Source of the DNA: Candidatus Fimadaptatus faecigallinarum
GTDB taxonomy: Bacteria; Bacillota; Clostridia; Christensenellales; Aristaeellaceae
Length of the DNA: 56,113 bases
Reading direction: 5' to 3'
Assembly (NCBI GenBank): GCA_018714445.1
Contig: DVNK01000057.1
Location: 1-56,113 of the forward strand
The notes under the pieces were generated by a model. That model was not told the DNA's origin, searched no databases, and was given only the letters and a program-made list of their open reading frames with translations. The translations under genes were made by a program, and so were the position numbers. Shown here in pieces: positions 8,617 to 17,980 of this stretch (position 1 is its first letter; every line of letters begins with the position of its first letter).

Positions 8617-9147
8617 TCAGTTGTCCACAGTCTCGTCCAGATTCACCAGTTCGTAGTCATGTCGCAGCGGCCCGCGGCACAGCCTGAGCACATCCGCCGT
8701 GTCCATCACCAGCGACGCCGTCGAATCGCCCGGATGCAGGCACACACGCGGCCACCGCGCCACCGCCTCGTCCACGACCAGCTTTATCCGCCCCGACTCG
8801 TCGCTCAGCAGCGCCAGCGGCGACGCCGCTCCCGGCTCCACGCCCAGCAGCTCCGGCATGTCCTCGCCGGGCACAAAGCTAAGCCGGCTCACGCCCAGCT
8901 CGCGCGACAGCCGTGCCGTGCGAAACGGCTTTGAATCGGTAAGCAGCAGATAAAACCGCGTGCGCTGGCGGTTGGTCAGCAGCAGGTTCTTGCAGTGCGG
9001 CGCACCCAACGCCCGGCCTATCGGCTCGCAATCGGCCATTGTAAACACGCGCTCATGCTCCATCCATTGATAATGCGCGCCCTGCGCGTCCAGGAATTCG
9101 CGCACGCGCGCCTTCATCGATTGGGTCTGCGTATCGATCAACCTCAC
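8617..9147 (-). CDS. YbaK/ProX-type aminoacyl-tRNA deacylase
   Basis: Protein of about 176 residues of the YbaK/ProRS-INS superfamily, closest in style to free-standing PrdX/ProXp-ala proteins. It has CKNLLLTNRQRTRFYLLL and the conserved Lys in HCKNL expected for hydrolysis of mischarged Ala-tRNA(Pro), then SPLALLSD. I place the start at the GTG at 9147, which overlaps the stop of the upstream HAD gene by four bases (GTGA) after a GGCGGCGGA ribosome-binding site. Starts at 9162 or a later ATG are possible. It is translationally coupled to the HAD gene and followed by pfk. Confidence 0.85.
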   Translation of the reverse strand: MRLIDTQTQSMKARVREFLDAQGAHYQWMEHERVFTMADCEPIGRALGAPHCKNLLLTNRQRTRFYLLLTDSKPFRTARLSRELGVSRLSFVPGEDMPELLGVEPGAASPLALLSDESGRIKLVVDEAVARWPRVCLHPGDSTASLVMDTADVLRLCRGPLRHDYELVNLDETVDN

Positions 9148-9815
9148 TTGTCCGCCGCCCACAGCTTTATAAGCGGCAAAACTTCATCCGGGCTCTTTAT
9201 CAGCGCCAGCGCACCGTTTTCGAGCAGCTCGTCGGCCTGCCTGAAGCCCCACAGCACGCCCACGCCCCGTGCACCGGCCGCATCCGCAGTCTGCATGTCC
9301 ACGCCCGAGTCGCCAAAGTACGCGCACTCCTCGGGCTTTACGCCCATCTGCTCCATGGCCTCGAACGCCGTCGTCGGATCGGGCTTTATCGGCCGGCCCT
9401 CGCGCTGGCCGATCACCGCGGTGAACAATCCCGCGCCGAACATGCGCTTGACGAGCAGTTGCGCTGACTGGTCGGGCTTGTTGGTCAGCACCGCCAGGCG
9501 TATGCCACGGGCCTTGAGCTGTTGCAGCATCCAGTTAATGCCCGGGTACGGCCGGGTCGAATCCATGCCGTGCTCCATGTAATAGGACTGGAACACCTGC
9601 CTGAGCGTGCGCACCTGTTCAGGCGTGCGCGCATACGGCGGCAGCGCGCGCTCGCACAGCCGCGTCACCCCATTGCCGACCATGTACTTGTACTCGTCCA
9701 GCGTATGCACCGGATATCCGCGCTCCATAAGCGCGTAATTAGTGCTGGTGGCCAGATCCTCCAGCGAATTTATCAGCGTGCCGTCCAGATCGAACAGGCA
9801 GCCGCGCACAGGCAT
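9144..9815 (-). CDS. HAD-family phosphatase, Gph-like
   Basis: Phosphatase of 223 residues. Motif I is FDLDGTLINS at residues 7-16, motif II VLTNKPD, and motif III IKPDP with GDSGVDMQTADAAG as motif IV. The cap domain after motif I (YALMERGYPV to YPGI) is that of phosphoglycolate phosphatase and pyrophosphatase PpaX relatives. The substrate cannot be assigned. The ATG at 9815 has only TTAGG directly before it, with AAGGAG 22 bases upstream, so initiation may be weak. It overlaps the deacylase gene by four bases. Confidence 0.88.
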   Translation of the reverse strand: MPVRGCLFDLDGTLINSLEDLATSTNYALMERGYPVHTLDEYKYMVGNGVTRLCERALPPYARTPEQVRTLRQVFQSYYMEHGMDSTRPYPGINWMLQQLKARGIRLAVLTNKPDQSAQLLVKRMFGAGLFTAVIGQREGRPIKPDPTTAFEAMEQMGVKPEECAYFGDSGVDMQTADAAGARGVGVLWGFRQADELLENGALALIKSPDEVLPLIKLWAADK

Positions 9816-10007
9816 CCTAATAATCGAAGGTCACGCTCCTTAATATAGCCGCGCCCCACAGACGCGCTCGCACCGGTCAGCGCCGGCGTCCGAGGTTTAC
9901 CGAGGTTTAATTTACAATATTCTATAAAAATATGCCCCGATTCCTGCATTCTAAATGTTAAATGTCGATATAGCGCCAGATTTTAAGCATAATTGGCGCC
10001 GGCCGGT

Positions 10008-10553
10008 TCAGTCCGCCCTCCGCGGCAACAGGTAGAAAAACAGCGCCTGCTCGCCGCGCGTCTGCTCAAACGCGTCGTAAAGGCGCGTATCCACACTGCC
10101 CAGCTCAAAGCCGTATTTGATGTAGAACCGGCACGCTTTCAGGTTCCAGTCCTGAGTTTCGAGCGCGGCGCCATAAAGGCCCTGCGCGCGTCCCCATGCC
10201 AGCGCCGCATCCATCAGCTGCGTGCCCACGCCCCTGCCGCGCCATACCCGGTCGACCTTTATGTCCTCTATAAACGCGTTGCGGTTCCAGCGCCGATACA
10301 CCCGCACGCTGCCTATGCGCATGCCGTCCTCCAGCGCCAGGAACGCTGCGCGATCATCGCTGTTCAGATAATCGCGCGGGTCGTAATCATCGTCGGGATA
10401 TGTATGCTGGCATGGCGTGGCAAGCAGTTCCTCCGCGTGATGCCATTGCGCGCCGTCAAACCGCACCGCCAGCCGGCCTATTACGTCAATCGGCTGTTCG
10501 GGCTGGGGCAGCAGCTTCAGATGCTCCTCAGTAAACCGGACTATCTGCGGCAT
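10008..10553 (-). CDS. GNAT N-acetyltransferase
   Basis: Protein of 181 residues of the GNAT fold. The acetyl-CoA loop RGRGVGTQLMDAALAWGRAQG is followed by CRFYIKYGFELG. The N-terminal half (about 1-60) precedes the domain and has no recognisable motif. The acceptor is unknown; the layout resembles streptothricin acetyltransferase-like enzymes, but no specific residue proves this. The start has AAAGGAGG upstream. It is a single gene with its own promoter at 10586-10615, downstream of a tandem array. Confidence 0.85.
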   Translation of the reverse strand: MPQIVRFTEEHLKLLPQPEQPIDVIGRLAVRFDGAQWHHAEELLATPCQHTYPDDDYDPRDYLNSDDRAAFLALEDGMRIGSVRVYRRWNRNAFIEDIKVDRVWRGRGVGTQLMDAALAWGRAQGLYGAALETQDWNLKACRFYIKYGFELGSVDTRLYDAFEQTRGEQALFFYLLPRRAD

Positions 10554-10585
10554 TGAATTGCCTCCTTTGAGGTACTATTTGTATG

Positions 10586-10615
10586 AATATAGCATGTTCT
10601 GCCGCATCTTGTCAA
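10586..10615 (-). promoter_or_regulatory. Sigma-A promoter of GNAT gene
   Basis: Minus strand TTGACA (10615-10610), an 18-base spacer, then TATATT (10591-10586). The transcript would begin about 25 bases before the GNAT start. Confidence 0.8.
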
Positions 10616-10724
10616 TGCGCCTGACGGGCCGCGCCCCGGAGCCGGCCCGCATTCTTTGATCGATTTTACATGACACAAACGCCGGCACACACAACTGAGC
10701 TCAGTAAGGCGCAGCGATAGAAGC

Positions 10725-11240
10725 AAGCCGGACGGCAATCAACGCCCGATGCATGGCCTGACATCCCTGACGGCTTATGCAACTATTGTTCTCGCTTTTA
10801 CCCAAAAGCGGGCCGGTCGGCAATCAACGCCCAACTCATGACATGACGTCCCATACGGCTTATTCAACTATTGTCCACGCTTTTTCGCAAAAGCAGGCCG
10901 GACGGCAATCAGCGCCCCAACCCATGGCCTGACATGCCAGACGATTTATTCAACTATTGTCCACGCTTTTTCGCAAAAGCGGGCTGGACGGCAATCAGCG
11001 CCCAACCCATGGCATGACGTGCCAGACGGCTTATTTAACTATTGCCCTCGTATTTACGCAAAAGCAGCCCGGACGGCAATCAGCGCCCCAACTCATGACA
11101 TGCCAGACGTCATATTATTGCCCACGCTTTTTCGCAAAAGCGGGCCGGACGTTTAACAGCACACGGCCCATACCTAAATTGCCAGCAACCATATTTAAAG
11201 CGCAGTTCGACCCACTTGCATAAAAGCGGGCCGGACGCCT
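10725..11240. repeat. Tandem array of about 85-bp units 3' of znuB
   Basis: The marker GACGGCAATC or a close variant recurs at 10731, 10816, 10901, 10987, 11072, 11148 and 11234, giving periods of 85, 85, 86, 85, 76 and 86 bases. Each unit has a CGCTTTTTCGCAAAAGCG type palindrome next to GGGC...GCCC, the same elements that form the znuB terminator. The array therefore looks like repeated copies of that terminator and its downstream sequence. Units diverge at several positions. No spacer diversity is seen, so it is not CRISPR. Confidence 0.85.
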
Positions 11241-11251
11241 GTAAACGCCCG
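11221..11251 (-). terminator. Likely znuB terminator
   Basis: CGGGC (minus, 11251-11247) pairs GCCCG (11231-11227), followed by CTTTTA, about 30 bases past the znuB stop. Confidence 0.55.
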
Positions 11252-11279
11252 ACCCGCAAACATATGCCGCGCCGTCAGC

Positions 11280-12119
11280 CTACCTGTGCGTCACTACGCG
11301 CGCGCACAGCGTCGCAAAGTACAGCGCCGCCGCGCACAGCACTATCGCCGCGCCCGCGCTTGTGTTCAGGTAGAATGACAGTATCAGCCCGCTTATGCCC
11401 GATATCAAACCCAGCACTATCGCCCACAGCGCATACTGGCGGCTGTTGCGCGCCAGATTGCGCGAGGCCGCCGCCGGCAGTATCAGCAGCGAATTTATCA
11501 GCAGCGTACCTATCCATTGTATCGACAGCATCACGACCACCGCCATCAGCGCCGCAAACGCGCACTCTATCACGCGCGTGTTGACGCCGCGGCTGCGCGC
11601 CCAGTCCGCGTTCACATTGGTCAGCTGCATGCGGTTGTACAGCGCGACCCACGCCGCAAGCACCACTATCAGCACCCCCAGCAGCAGCCACAGATCGCCC
11701 TCCGTCACGCTCAGCACGTCGCCCACCAGCAGTCCTTCGTACTTTGCCAGTCCGCCGCCCACCGCCATTATCAGCAGGCCCAATGCCATCGTCGTCGATG
11801 AAAACACGCTTATCACCGTGTCCGCCGATGCGCTGCCACGCTGCTTGACCATGATAAGCATTATCGCCCATATCACGCCGAACGCCAGCATCGCCGGCAG
11901 CTGGTTGCTCAGGCCCATAAGTATGCCTATGCCCACGCCCGTCAGCGCGCTGTGGCCCAGCGCATCCGAGAAAAACGCCATCCGCCCCGACACCGCCATC
12001 GTGCCCATCAGCGCCATTGCCGGCGCTATCAGCACTATCGCCACCAGCGCCAGCCGCATAAACCCGTACTGACACCACTCAAACGGCAGCGCGCTCAGCG
12101 CTGCACCCACCATGTTCAT
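11280..12119 (-). CDS. znuB: Zinc/manganese ABC transporter permease ZnuB
   Basis: Integral membrane protein of 279 residues of the ABC-3 metal permease family. It carries ALMGTMAVSGRMAFFSDALGHSALTGVGIG, the segment that contacts the ATPase and lines the channel, and about eight membrane spans. The start is the ATG whose first bases overlap the znuC stop (ATGA) after GGGAGGCGGCGCG. Longer frames to 12197 run inside znuC. It is the last gene of znuA-znuC-znuB and transports Zn or Mn with the ZnuA protein upstream. The metal is not decided by sequence. Confidence 0.93.
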   Translation of the reverse strand: MNMVGAALSALPFEWCQYGFMRLALVAIVLIAPAMALMGTMAVSGRMAFFSDALGHSALTGVGIGILMGLSNQLPAMLAFGVIWAIMLIMVKQRGSASADTVISVFSSTTMALGLLIMAVGGGLAKYEGLLVGDVLSVTEGDLWLLLGVLIVVLAAWVALYNRMQLTNVNADWARSRGVNTRVIECAFAALMAVVVMLSIQWIGTLLINSLLILPAAASRNLARNSRQYALWAIVLGLISGISGLILSFYLNTSAGAAIVLCAAALYFATLCARVVTHR

Positions 12120-12862
12120 CTCGCGCCGCCTCCCATCCTGCCAAACACCTGCGCAAACTCGTCCGAGGCAAACACCTCGTCCGGCGTGCCGTCGCACAGC
12201 ACCCCGCCCCGCAACAGCACAACCCGCTGCGCATGCCGCCTGACCATCTCAAAGTCGTGCGAGACCAGCAGTATCGCCATGTGATGCGCCTTGAGCAGGT
12301 TGCCGACCATGTTGTAGAACAGATCCACGCCGTTCTGGTCCATGCCCGAGATCGGCTCGTCCAGTATCAACAGATCGGGCATCGGCTCCAGCGCCAGCGC
12401 CAACAGTACCCGCTGCAGCTCGCCGCCCGACAGCGCGCCCACGCGCCGGTCGAGCAACTGCTCGCACTGCGTGACGCTGAGCACCCGTCGCGCCAGTTCG
12501 CGCACTTTGCGCGGCGCGCCCAGCCACGCCGGGAACCGCGTCAGCGCCGATGTTATCAGATCCTGTACGCTCATGGGCGTATCGGCGTCCATGTCCAGAT
12601 GTTGCGGCACGTAGCCCACCTTTATGCGCAGCGGCTTGCCATGTTCGTTCACATGGCGCACCTCGCCGTCGTGGGGCACTATGCCCATCAGCGCCTTGAG
12701 CAGCGTCGTCTTGCCCGCGCCGTTGGGCCCCACCAGCGCCGTCAGTTCGCCGCAGTGTATGTGCAGGCTCACGTCGCTGAGCAGCACGCTGTGCCCGCGC
12801 CGCACCGTTACATTGTCCATCTCTATGCGGCACAGTCCGCAGCTTGAATCATGTATTGCCAT
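12116..12862 (-). CDS. znuC: Zinc/manganese ABC transporter ATPase ZnuC
   Basis: ATPase of 248 residues. Walker A GPNGAGKTT is at about 44-52, the signature LSGGELQRVLLA near 147, Walker B LLILDEPISGMDQNG after it, and the H-loop is in LLVSHDFEMV. The sequence GYVPQH in the Q-loop is typical of metal-type importers. It starts inside the 3' end of znuA (14-base overlap) and overlaps znuB by four bases, so the three are translationally coupled. Confidence 0.94.
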   Translation of the reverse strand: MAIHDSSCGLCRIEMDNVTVRRGHSVLLSDVSLHIHCGELTALVGPNGAGKTTLLKALMGIVPHDGEVRHVNEHGKPLRIKVGYVPQHLDMDADTPMSVQDLITSALTRFPAWLGAPRKVRELARRVLSVTQCEQLLDRRVGALSGGELQRVLLALALEPMPDLLILDEPISGMDQNGVDLFYNMVGNLLKAHHMAILLVSHDFEMVRRHAQRVVLLRGGVLCDGTPDEVFASDEFAQVFGRMGGGAR

Positions 12863-13802
12863 CCACCAGCGCCTCCCTGAGCGTCATCGCGTCGCTTAAT
12901 ATGCCCTGTTCGTATGCATCGGGCGTCAGCTCGCCGCTGGTCAGCGAGTCCAATGCGTATATGCTCACGCCGGTCTCGCGGCTGAGCACCTCGGCCGCCT
13001 TCTCCGAATACGCCTTTTCAACGAACAGCGCCTTTATGTCCATGTCGCGCACCGTGTCCACCAGCCGCGCCATGTCACGCGTGCGCGGCATCTGACCCGG
13101 CTCCTGTCCCAGCGACGCCACTATGTCCAGCCCATAATCGCGCGCAAGGTATTCAAACGCCGGATGCGACGTGACTATCTTGGCGCCCTGCACATCGCTT
13201 AGCAGTTCCGTTACCTGCGCGTCCAGCTGCTCCAGTCGCGCTATGTAGTCCTGCGCGTTGCGCTGGTAGGCATCGGCATGGTCCGGATCCTGCGCGCTCA
13301 GCCCGCGCGCTATGTTTTCGACCTGCTTTATCGCCTGGCGCGGCGACATCCATATATGCGCGTTTACGTCGCTGTGAGTGTGAGCTGCGTGGGCGTCGGC
13401 AGATTCATCCGCGTGGTCGGCGTCGGCGGCATCGTGATCTGCATGCGCTTCGCCGTCGATTATCAGGTCTATGCCCTCGCTGGCGTCTACCACCGGCTTG
13501 CGCTGATCTGAAATTATCGTGTCCACAAAGCCCTCCATGCCTGCGCCGTTTATCACGACCACGTCGACGGCATGTATCATGCGCATATCGCCGGTGCGCA
13601 GCGTGTAGTCATGCAGGCAGCCTACGTTCTGCTGGGCCATGTTGTCCACGCGCACGCCGTCTATGCCGCCCGCCACGTTTATCGTCAGCAGGTACATCGG
13701 GTAAAACGACGTCAGTATGCAGAACTCATCCGCCCCGGCGCTCGCCTGCACCGGCGCGATTGCCAGCGCCAGGCACATCAGCAGCGCCCATACTCTTTTC
13801 AT
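12849..13802 (-). CDS. znuA: Zinc/manganese-binding protein ZnuA
   Basis: Exported metal-binding protein of 317 residues. The signal peptide MKRVWALLMCLALAIAPVQA ends at ASA without a lipobox. Family motifs are ILTSFYPMYLLTINVAGG and AHIWMSPRQAIKQV. A His/Asp-rich loop follows at about residues 117-145 (HADHDAADADHADESADAH), the metal-capture loop of Zn-binding members, and the third site lies in VTSHPAFEYLARDYGL. The start is the ATG with GAGGATGG upstream; the long extension to 14144 runs across its promoter and is not real. The His-rich loop favours zinc over manganese. Confidence 0.93.
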   Translation of the reverse strand: MKRVWALLMCLALAIAPVQASAGADEFCILTSFYPMYLLTINVAGGIDGVRVDNMAQQNVGCLHDYTLRTGDMRMIHAVDVVVINGAGMEGFVDTIISDQRKPVVDASEGIDLIIDGEAHADHDAADADHADESADAHAAHTHSDVNAHIWMSPRQAIKQVENIARGLSAQDPDHADAYQRNAQDYIARLEQLDAQVTELLSDVQGAKIVTSHPAFEYLARDYGLDIVASLGQEPGQMPRTRDMARLVDTVRDMDIKALFVEKAYSEKAAEVLSRETGVSIYALDSLTSGELTPDAYEQGILSDAMTLREALVDGNT

Positions 13803-13880
13803 AAAACCATCCTCTTTCGGCACCTCGACAAACATACCGCACGACACATGCCGCGCGGCTGCTAATGCAACTGCTTTGCA

Positions 13881-13909
13881 ATTATAGTCACTCGCAGTGC
13901 GTTTGTCAA
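13881..13909 (-). promoter_or_regulatory. Sigma-A promoter of znuACB
   Basis: Perfect minus-strand TTGACA (13909-13904), 17-base spacer, TATAAT (13886-13881). It lies 80 bases upstream of znuA. Confidence 0.9.
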
Positions 13910-14016
13910 TATCCCTGTGGGGTATCTGTCGAAATTTTATGCATGGGCGCCGCGCTGCCATGCAATTGCAGCACATATATAAAATGATATTTCTGATACG
14001 GCCACACCTTGACACA

Positions 14017-14045
14017 GCAAAAGCCCCGGCTGAATCAGCCGAGGC
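14017..14045 (-). terminator. Intrinsic terminator
   Basis: In the minus sense AGCCTCGGCT pairs AGCCGGGGCT around GATTC with one mismatch, followed by TTTTGC. It is the first clear terminator downstream of the GH27 gene, 450 bases away. Confidence 0.65.
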
Positions 14046-14404
14046 TCTGTCTATTGGCCAATCCAAACGCATGCCTGTGCGTCTGTGCGCCGAACTATTC
14101 GCAAGTCTAGTCAACCGGCATTGCAAACCGCAGGCGCATATCAACGATAATCAATACACCCTGCATCAATTTAAGTGCAAAAATCCAGCAAGGCGATTGT
14201 GTGAATAGTGCGGCTCTATCGCCGAAGGGTTTTACAACGGCATTAACCCCGCCGCTTCACATCCGATTCTGCGCCTTACAGTCGCTCTGGCACGGCGGCC
14301 GCCATCGACGCACGGCTACACACTGCTCAGCCACACCGGCTTAACCGACTCGTTCTCTGCGCGTCATATGCACTAGTGGCTCATTCATTGCACGTCAGCC
14401 GCGC

Positions 14405-14525
14405 CAGTGCTCATGCCCTGTACGTCAGTCGCACCAGTGCTCATGCCCTGCACGTCAGACGCATCAGTGCTCATGCCCTGTACGTCAGACGCATCAGTGA
14501 CTCATGCCCTGTACGTCAGCCGCAC
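14405..14525. repeat. 30-bp tandem repeats beginning in the GH27 stop region
   Basis: TCATGCCCTG recurs at 14411, 14441, 14471 and 14502, periods 30, 30 and 31. The unit on the minus strand is the last codons and stop of the alpha-galactosidase gene (LTYRA, then TGA) plus about 12 bases. The gene end has thus been duplicated three or more times downstream. Confidence 0.85.
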
Positions 14526-15794
14526 CAGCGTGCCCTCATGCGCGCCCAGCACCTCGCACACCGCGCCGCCCGCACAGCTCACCGGCTGCGCGTTCCACGC
14601 GTCCACCGCGTCGAACGCGCCGTCAAACCCGGCCTCGCTCAGCGCCACCGCCACCGCACGCGGCGCATCGGCAAAGTTGAACAGCGCGATGCAGCCGCCC
14701 TCGGCCGTGTCGCACGCCCACGCGCCCGCCTCGCCGCGCCGATAAATCATGCGCGTACCGGTCGAGCGCTGATTGACCGCCAGCGCATACTCGTTTGTCA
14801 GCAGCGAGTACGTGAACTCGTCCATGCCGGGCATGTCGCAGCCCAGTATCAGCGGCGAACGCGCTATGCACCACAGCGACATCAGGAATCGCTGCTCGTT
14901 GCGCGTGAAGTTGGTGTCGCGCGGCCGGTTCCAGTCGCTGTTGGAGCGCACCGACAGCCGGCCCACCGGTATCATGTCGGCATCCGGGTAGTGGCCCGGG
15001 CGCAGGTATGGCAACCACTGCGTCAACAGGTCGAACTGCTCGTCCAATGCGCGCCAGCTGTCCCAGAAGTCGTTGGATATGCGCCATATGTTCGTCAGCT
15101 CTGAAACGTCCTGCGCCGCCTTCAGCGAGAACATGCCCGGCGACGATGAGAACACTATCTCCCGCCCGGTGCGGTCTATCGCGTTGCGTATCAGCCTTGC
15201 CTCGCCGCTGTGGTAATCGCGGCCGTCCCGGTACTCGGGATGGCTCATGTCGTCGACCTTGATCAGGTCCACGCCCCAGCCCGCGTACAGCTCCAGCAAT
15301 GAATCATAATACGCCTGCGCGCCCGGATGATTCGGGTCCACGCCGTACATGTCCATGTTCCACGGGCACACGCTTTCACCCAGCGCTATGTCGCGCGCCG
15401 TGCAGTCCGCACCCTTTATCGGGCAATCCGCATACACCGCCTGCCGCGGTATGCCGCGCAGTATGTGTATGCCGAACTTGAGTCCCATCGCGTGCACCGC
15501 GTCGGCCAACGGCTTGAACCCGCGCCCGTCCGCCGCCGATGGGAACCGATTCACCGCCGGCATCAGCCGACCGTACTCATCCATGCACAGCCGCGGCAGG
15601 TTGCGGTACTCGGTGCCGCACGCGTCCGGCTCACTCCACTGTATGTCAACCGTCACGTACTGCCAGCCGAACTTGAGCAGCTTGTCGGCCATGAACCGCG
15701 CATTGGCCAGCACTTCGTCCTCGCGCACGCTTGCGCCGTAGCAGTCCCAGCTGTTCCAGCCCATTGGAGGCGTTCCCGGAAACACTTTATCCAT
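14502..15794 (-). CDS. Alpha-galactosidase, GH27 family
   Basis: Glycoside hydrolase of about 430 residues with a GH27 barrel. It has PPMGWNSWDCYG at the N-terminus, YVTVDIQW, GLKFGIHILRG (usually GLKFGIY), the nucleophile segment GVDLIKVDDMSHP (Asp 181 or 182, where most members have KYDNC) and the acid/base segment WRISNDFWDSW (Asp about 242). RSPLILGCDM is conserved. No signal peptide is seen, so it acts inside the cell on short alpha-galactosides or related sugars. The start is the second ATG (15794), eight bases after AAGGG. The altered nucleophile neighbourhood hints at a subfamily with a different sugar preference. Confidence 0.88.
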   Translation of the reverse strand: MDKVFPGTPPMGWNSWDCYGASVREDEVLANARFMADKLLKFGWQYVTVDIQWSEPDACGTEYRNLPRLCMDEYGRLMPAVNRFPSAADGRGFKPLADAVHAMGLKFGIHILRGIPRQAVYADCPIKGADCTARDIALGESVCPWNMDMYGVDPNHPGAQAYYDSLLELYAGWGVDLIKVDDMSHPEYRDGRDYHSGEARLIRNAIDRTGREIVFSSSPGMFSLKAAQDVSELTNIWRISNDFWDSWRALDEQFDLLTQWLPYLRPGHYPDADMIPVGRLSVRSNSDWNRPRDTNFTRNEQRFLMSLWCIARSPLILGCDMPGMDEFTYSLLTNEYALAVNQRSTGTRMIYRRGEAGAWACDTAEGGCIALFNFADAPRAVAVALSEAGFDGAFDAVDAWNAQPVSCAGGAVCEVLGAHEGTLVRLTYRA

Positions 15795-15847
15795 ATGCAT
15801 ATCCCTTTCAATCGATAGTGGTATTTAATCCCAATCAAAGGCCGGCA

Positions 15848-16933
15848 TCACGCAAGCGTATCGGCGCCGCACACCGTGCCGCCGCCCAGGCAGTACCTGT
15901 CGCAGTACACCACCGCCGCCTGACCCGGCGTGACCGCGCGCTGCGGCTCCTCAAATTCCAGCGCAAAGCCCGCGTCGGTAAGCGTCAGTATCGCATGCTG
16001 CAAGGGCTGCCGGTGCCTGAGCCGCACCTGACATGCCAGCCGTCCGCCCAACTCGACCGGCGCATGCTCTGCCACCCAGTACGGCTGCTCGCACTGTACA
16101 TGCAACGAATACAGCCGCGGCGAATCCTCGCCCTGCTCAACCAGCAGCACATTGCGCTCCAGGTCCTTGCCCACGACGAACCACCGCCGCCCGTCGCCCG
16201 AGCCGCCTATGCCCAGCCCCCGGCGCTGGCCCAGCGTGTAGTACATAAGCCCGTCGTGCCGGCCCACGACATGGCCATCGGGCGCAACCATGTCGCCCGG
16301 CTGTGCGGGCAGATACTGCATCAGAAACCGCTTGAAGTTGCGCTCGCCTATGAAGCATACGCCGGTCGAGTCCTTCTTGGCGCTGACCGGCAGCCCGTTC
16401 TCAGACGCCAGCCGTCGCAGTTCGGGCTTGGTCATGCCGCCTATCGGGAACATCGCCATGCTCAGCGCGCGCTGGCCCAGCATGTACAGGAAGTAAGTCT
16501 GATCCTTGTTCTCGTCGGCGCTGCGCTCCAGCCGATATTCGCCATTATCGCAGCTCACCCCGGCATAGTGACCGGTCGCCAGTTTGTCCGCGCCCAGTTG
16601 CCGCGCAAAGTCCAGCAATGTGCCGAACTTTATCTCGCGGTTGCACAGCACGTCCGGGTTGGGCGTGCGACCGCGCCGGTACTCGTCCAGGAAGTAGCTG
16701 AACACCCGCTCCTTATACTGCCGGGCAAAGTTGACCGAGTAGTACGGTATGCCTATCACCTCGGCGATGCGCTGCACGTCGCGCCAGTCCTGCGCGGCGG
16801 TGCATACGCCGTCCTCGTCCTGCTCCTCCCAGTTGTTCATGAATACGCCTATCACGTCGTGGCCCTGCCGCTTGAGCAGCAGCGCCGCCACCGCCGAGTC
16901 CACGCCGCCCGACATGCCCACTACTACTCTCAT
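15848..16933 (-). CDS. mnmA: tRNA 2-thiouridylase MnmA
   Basis: Enzyme of 361 residues that makes 2-thiouridine at U34 of Lys, Glu and Gln tRNAs. PP-loop [15 protein letters not shown], the catalytic Cys in [12 protein letters not shown] and the second in [12 protein letters not shown] are all present, as are GHYAG and LPAQPGDMV. The ATG at 16933 follows the cysK stop after a single base with GGTGAG upstream; a TTG at 16945 is less likely. Coupling with cysK makes sense because MnmA uses sulfur derived from cysteine. Confidence 0.95.
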   Translation of the reverse strand: MRVVVGMSGGVDSAVAALLLKRQGHDVIGVFMNNWEEQDEDGVCTAAQDWRDVQRIAEVIGIPYYSVNFARQYKERVFSYFLDEYRRGRTPNPDVLCNREIKFGTLLDFARQLGADKLATGHYAGVSCDNGEYRLERSADENKDQTYFLYMLGQRALSMAMFPIGGMTKPELRRLASENGLPVSAKKDSTGVCFIGERNFKRFLMQYLPAQPGDMVAPDGHVVGRHDGLMYYTLGQRRGLGIGGSGDGRRWFVVGKDLERNVLLVEQGEDSPRLYSLHVQCEQPYWVAEHAPVELGGRLACQVRLRHRQPLQHAILTLTDAGFALEFEEPQRAVTPGQAAVVYCDRYCLGGGTVCGADTLA

Positions 16934-16934
16934 G

Positions 16935-17864
16935 TCACTCACCAAACAGCTCGGTCGACAGGTACCGCTCGCCGGTATCGGGCAGTATCACAACTACCGC
17001 CCGTCCGGCGTACTCGGCCCGCGCGCCCAGTCGCAGCGCCGCCGCCAGCGCCGCGCCCGACGATATGCCGCACAGCACGCCCTCGCGCCGCGCCGCCTGG
17101 CGCGCAAAGTCCATGGCGTCGGCCGTAGTCACGGTCATGACCTCGTCTATAAGCCCGCGATCCAGCACCTCCGGCACGAAGTTCGCGCCTATTCCCTGTA
17201 TGCCGTGCGGCCCCGCCTTGCCGCCCGACAGCAGCGGCGATTCGGCCGGCTCCACCGCCACTATGTGCGTAGACGCGTCGGCCTCGCGCAGCGCCCGCCC
17301 GGTGCCGGTCAGCGTGCCGCCGGTGCCCACCGCACTGATGAACGCCGCGACCGGCTCGCCTTCCATGTCGCGCAGTATCTCGCGCGCGGTCGTCTCGTAG
17401 TGCGCGCGCGCATTGGCAGGGTTGGTGAACTGGCTGGGTATGTAGCCGTTCTGCTCGCGCGCCAACCGCTCAGCCGCCTCGACCGCACCGCTCATGCCCT
17501 GCGCGCCGGGCGTAAGCAGTATCCTGGCGCCATACGCCGCCGCCAGCTTGCGCCGCTCTATCGACATGGTGTCCGGCATGACCAACGTCAGCTGGTACCC
17601 CAGCACCGCCGCCGCCATCGCCAGGCCAAGTCCGGTGTTGCCGCTGGTCGGCTCTATCAGCTGCATGCCGGGTTTGAGTTCGCCCGACGCCTCGGCCGCA
17701 CGTATCATGCTCAATGCCGCGCGATCCTTGGTGCTGCCGCCGGGATTGCGCGATTCGAGTTTGGCCAGTATGCGCGCACCTACGCCATGCGCCGCCGCCA
17801 GACGGCTCAGCTCGACCAGCGGCGTATTGCCTATCGTCTCCAGTACATCGCGGTAAACTGCCAT
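16935..17864 (-). CDS. cysK: Cysteine synthase (O-acetylserine sulfhydrylase)
   Basis: PLP enzyme of 309 residues. The PLP Lys is K46 in [11 protein letters not shown], preceded by the N-terminal IGNTPLVEL. The substrate loop [11 protein letters not shown] and the phosphate-binding [13 protein letters not shown] are intact, as is CGISSGAA near the C-terminus. It makes cysteine from O-acetylserine and sulfide. GGAGGC precedes the ATG. It is one base upstream of mnmA. Confidence 0.94.
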   Translation of the reverse strand: MAVYRDVLETIGNTPLVELSRLAAAHGVGARILAKLESRNPGGSTKDRAALSMIRAAEASGELKPGMQLIEPTSGNTGLGLAMAAAVLGYQLTLVMPDTMSIERRKLAAAYGARILLTPGAQGMSGAVEAAERLAREQNGYIPSQFTNPANARAHYETTAREILRDMEGEPVAAFISAVGTGGTLTGTGRALREADASTHIVAVEPAESPLLSGGKAGPHGIQGIGANFVPEVLDRGLIDEVMTVTTADAMDFARQAARREGVLCGISSGAALAAALRLGARAEYAGRAVVVILPDTGERYLSTELFGE

Positions 17865-17980
17865 AATTTGCCTCCTAATATGTGCGCAAACGCCGCCGCC
17901 CGCCTGGACAGCGGGCCGCGGCTTGCGTGTCGTTTAAGTGATAGAGTATACTATATAATCATCAATTGAGCAGCGGTTCA

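Larger units (their letters stand above)
13803..14404. other. Gene-free stretch between znuA and the GH27 gene
   Basis: It holds the znuA promoter (13881-13909), a terminator hairpin (14017-14045) and, from 14405, a 30-bp tandem array. No Zur-type palindrome was recognised near the promoter. The rest shows nothing I can name. Confidence 0.4.

Noticed and set aside
9816-9838. GTG-started leader peptide before the HAD gene
   Set aside because: Only five codons after AAGGAG; no sign that it is more than chance.
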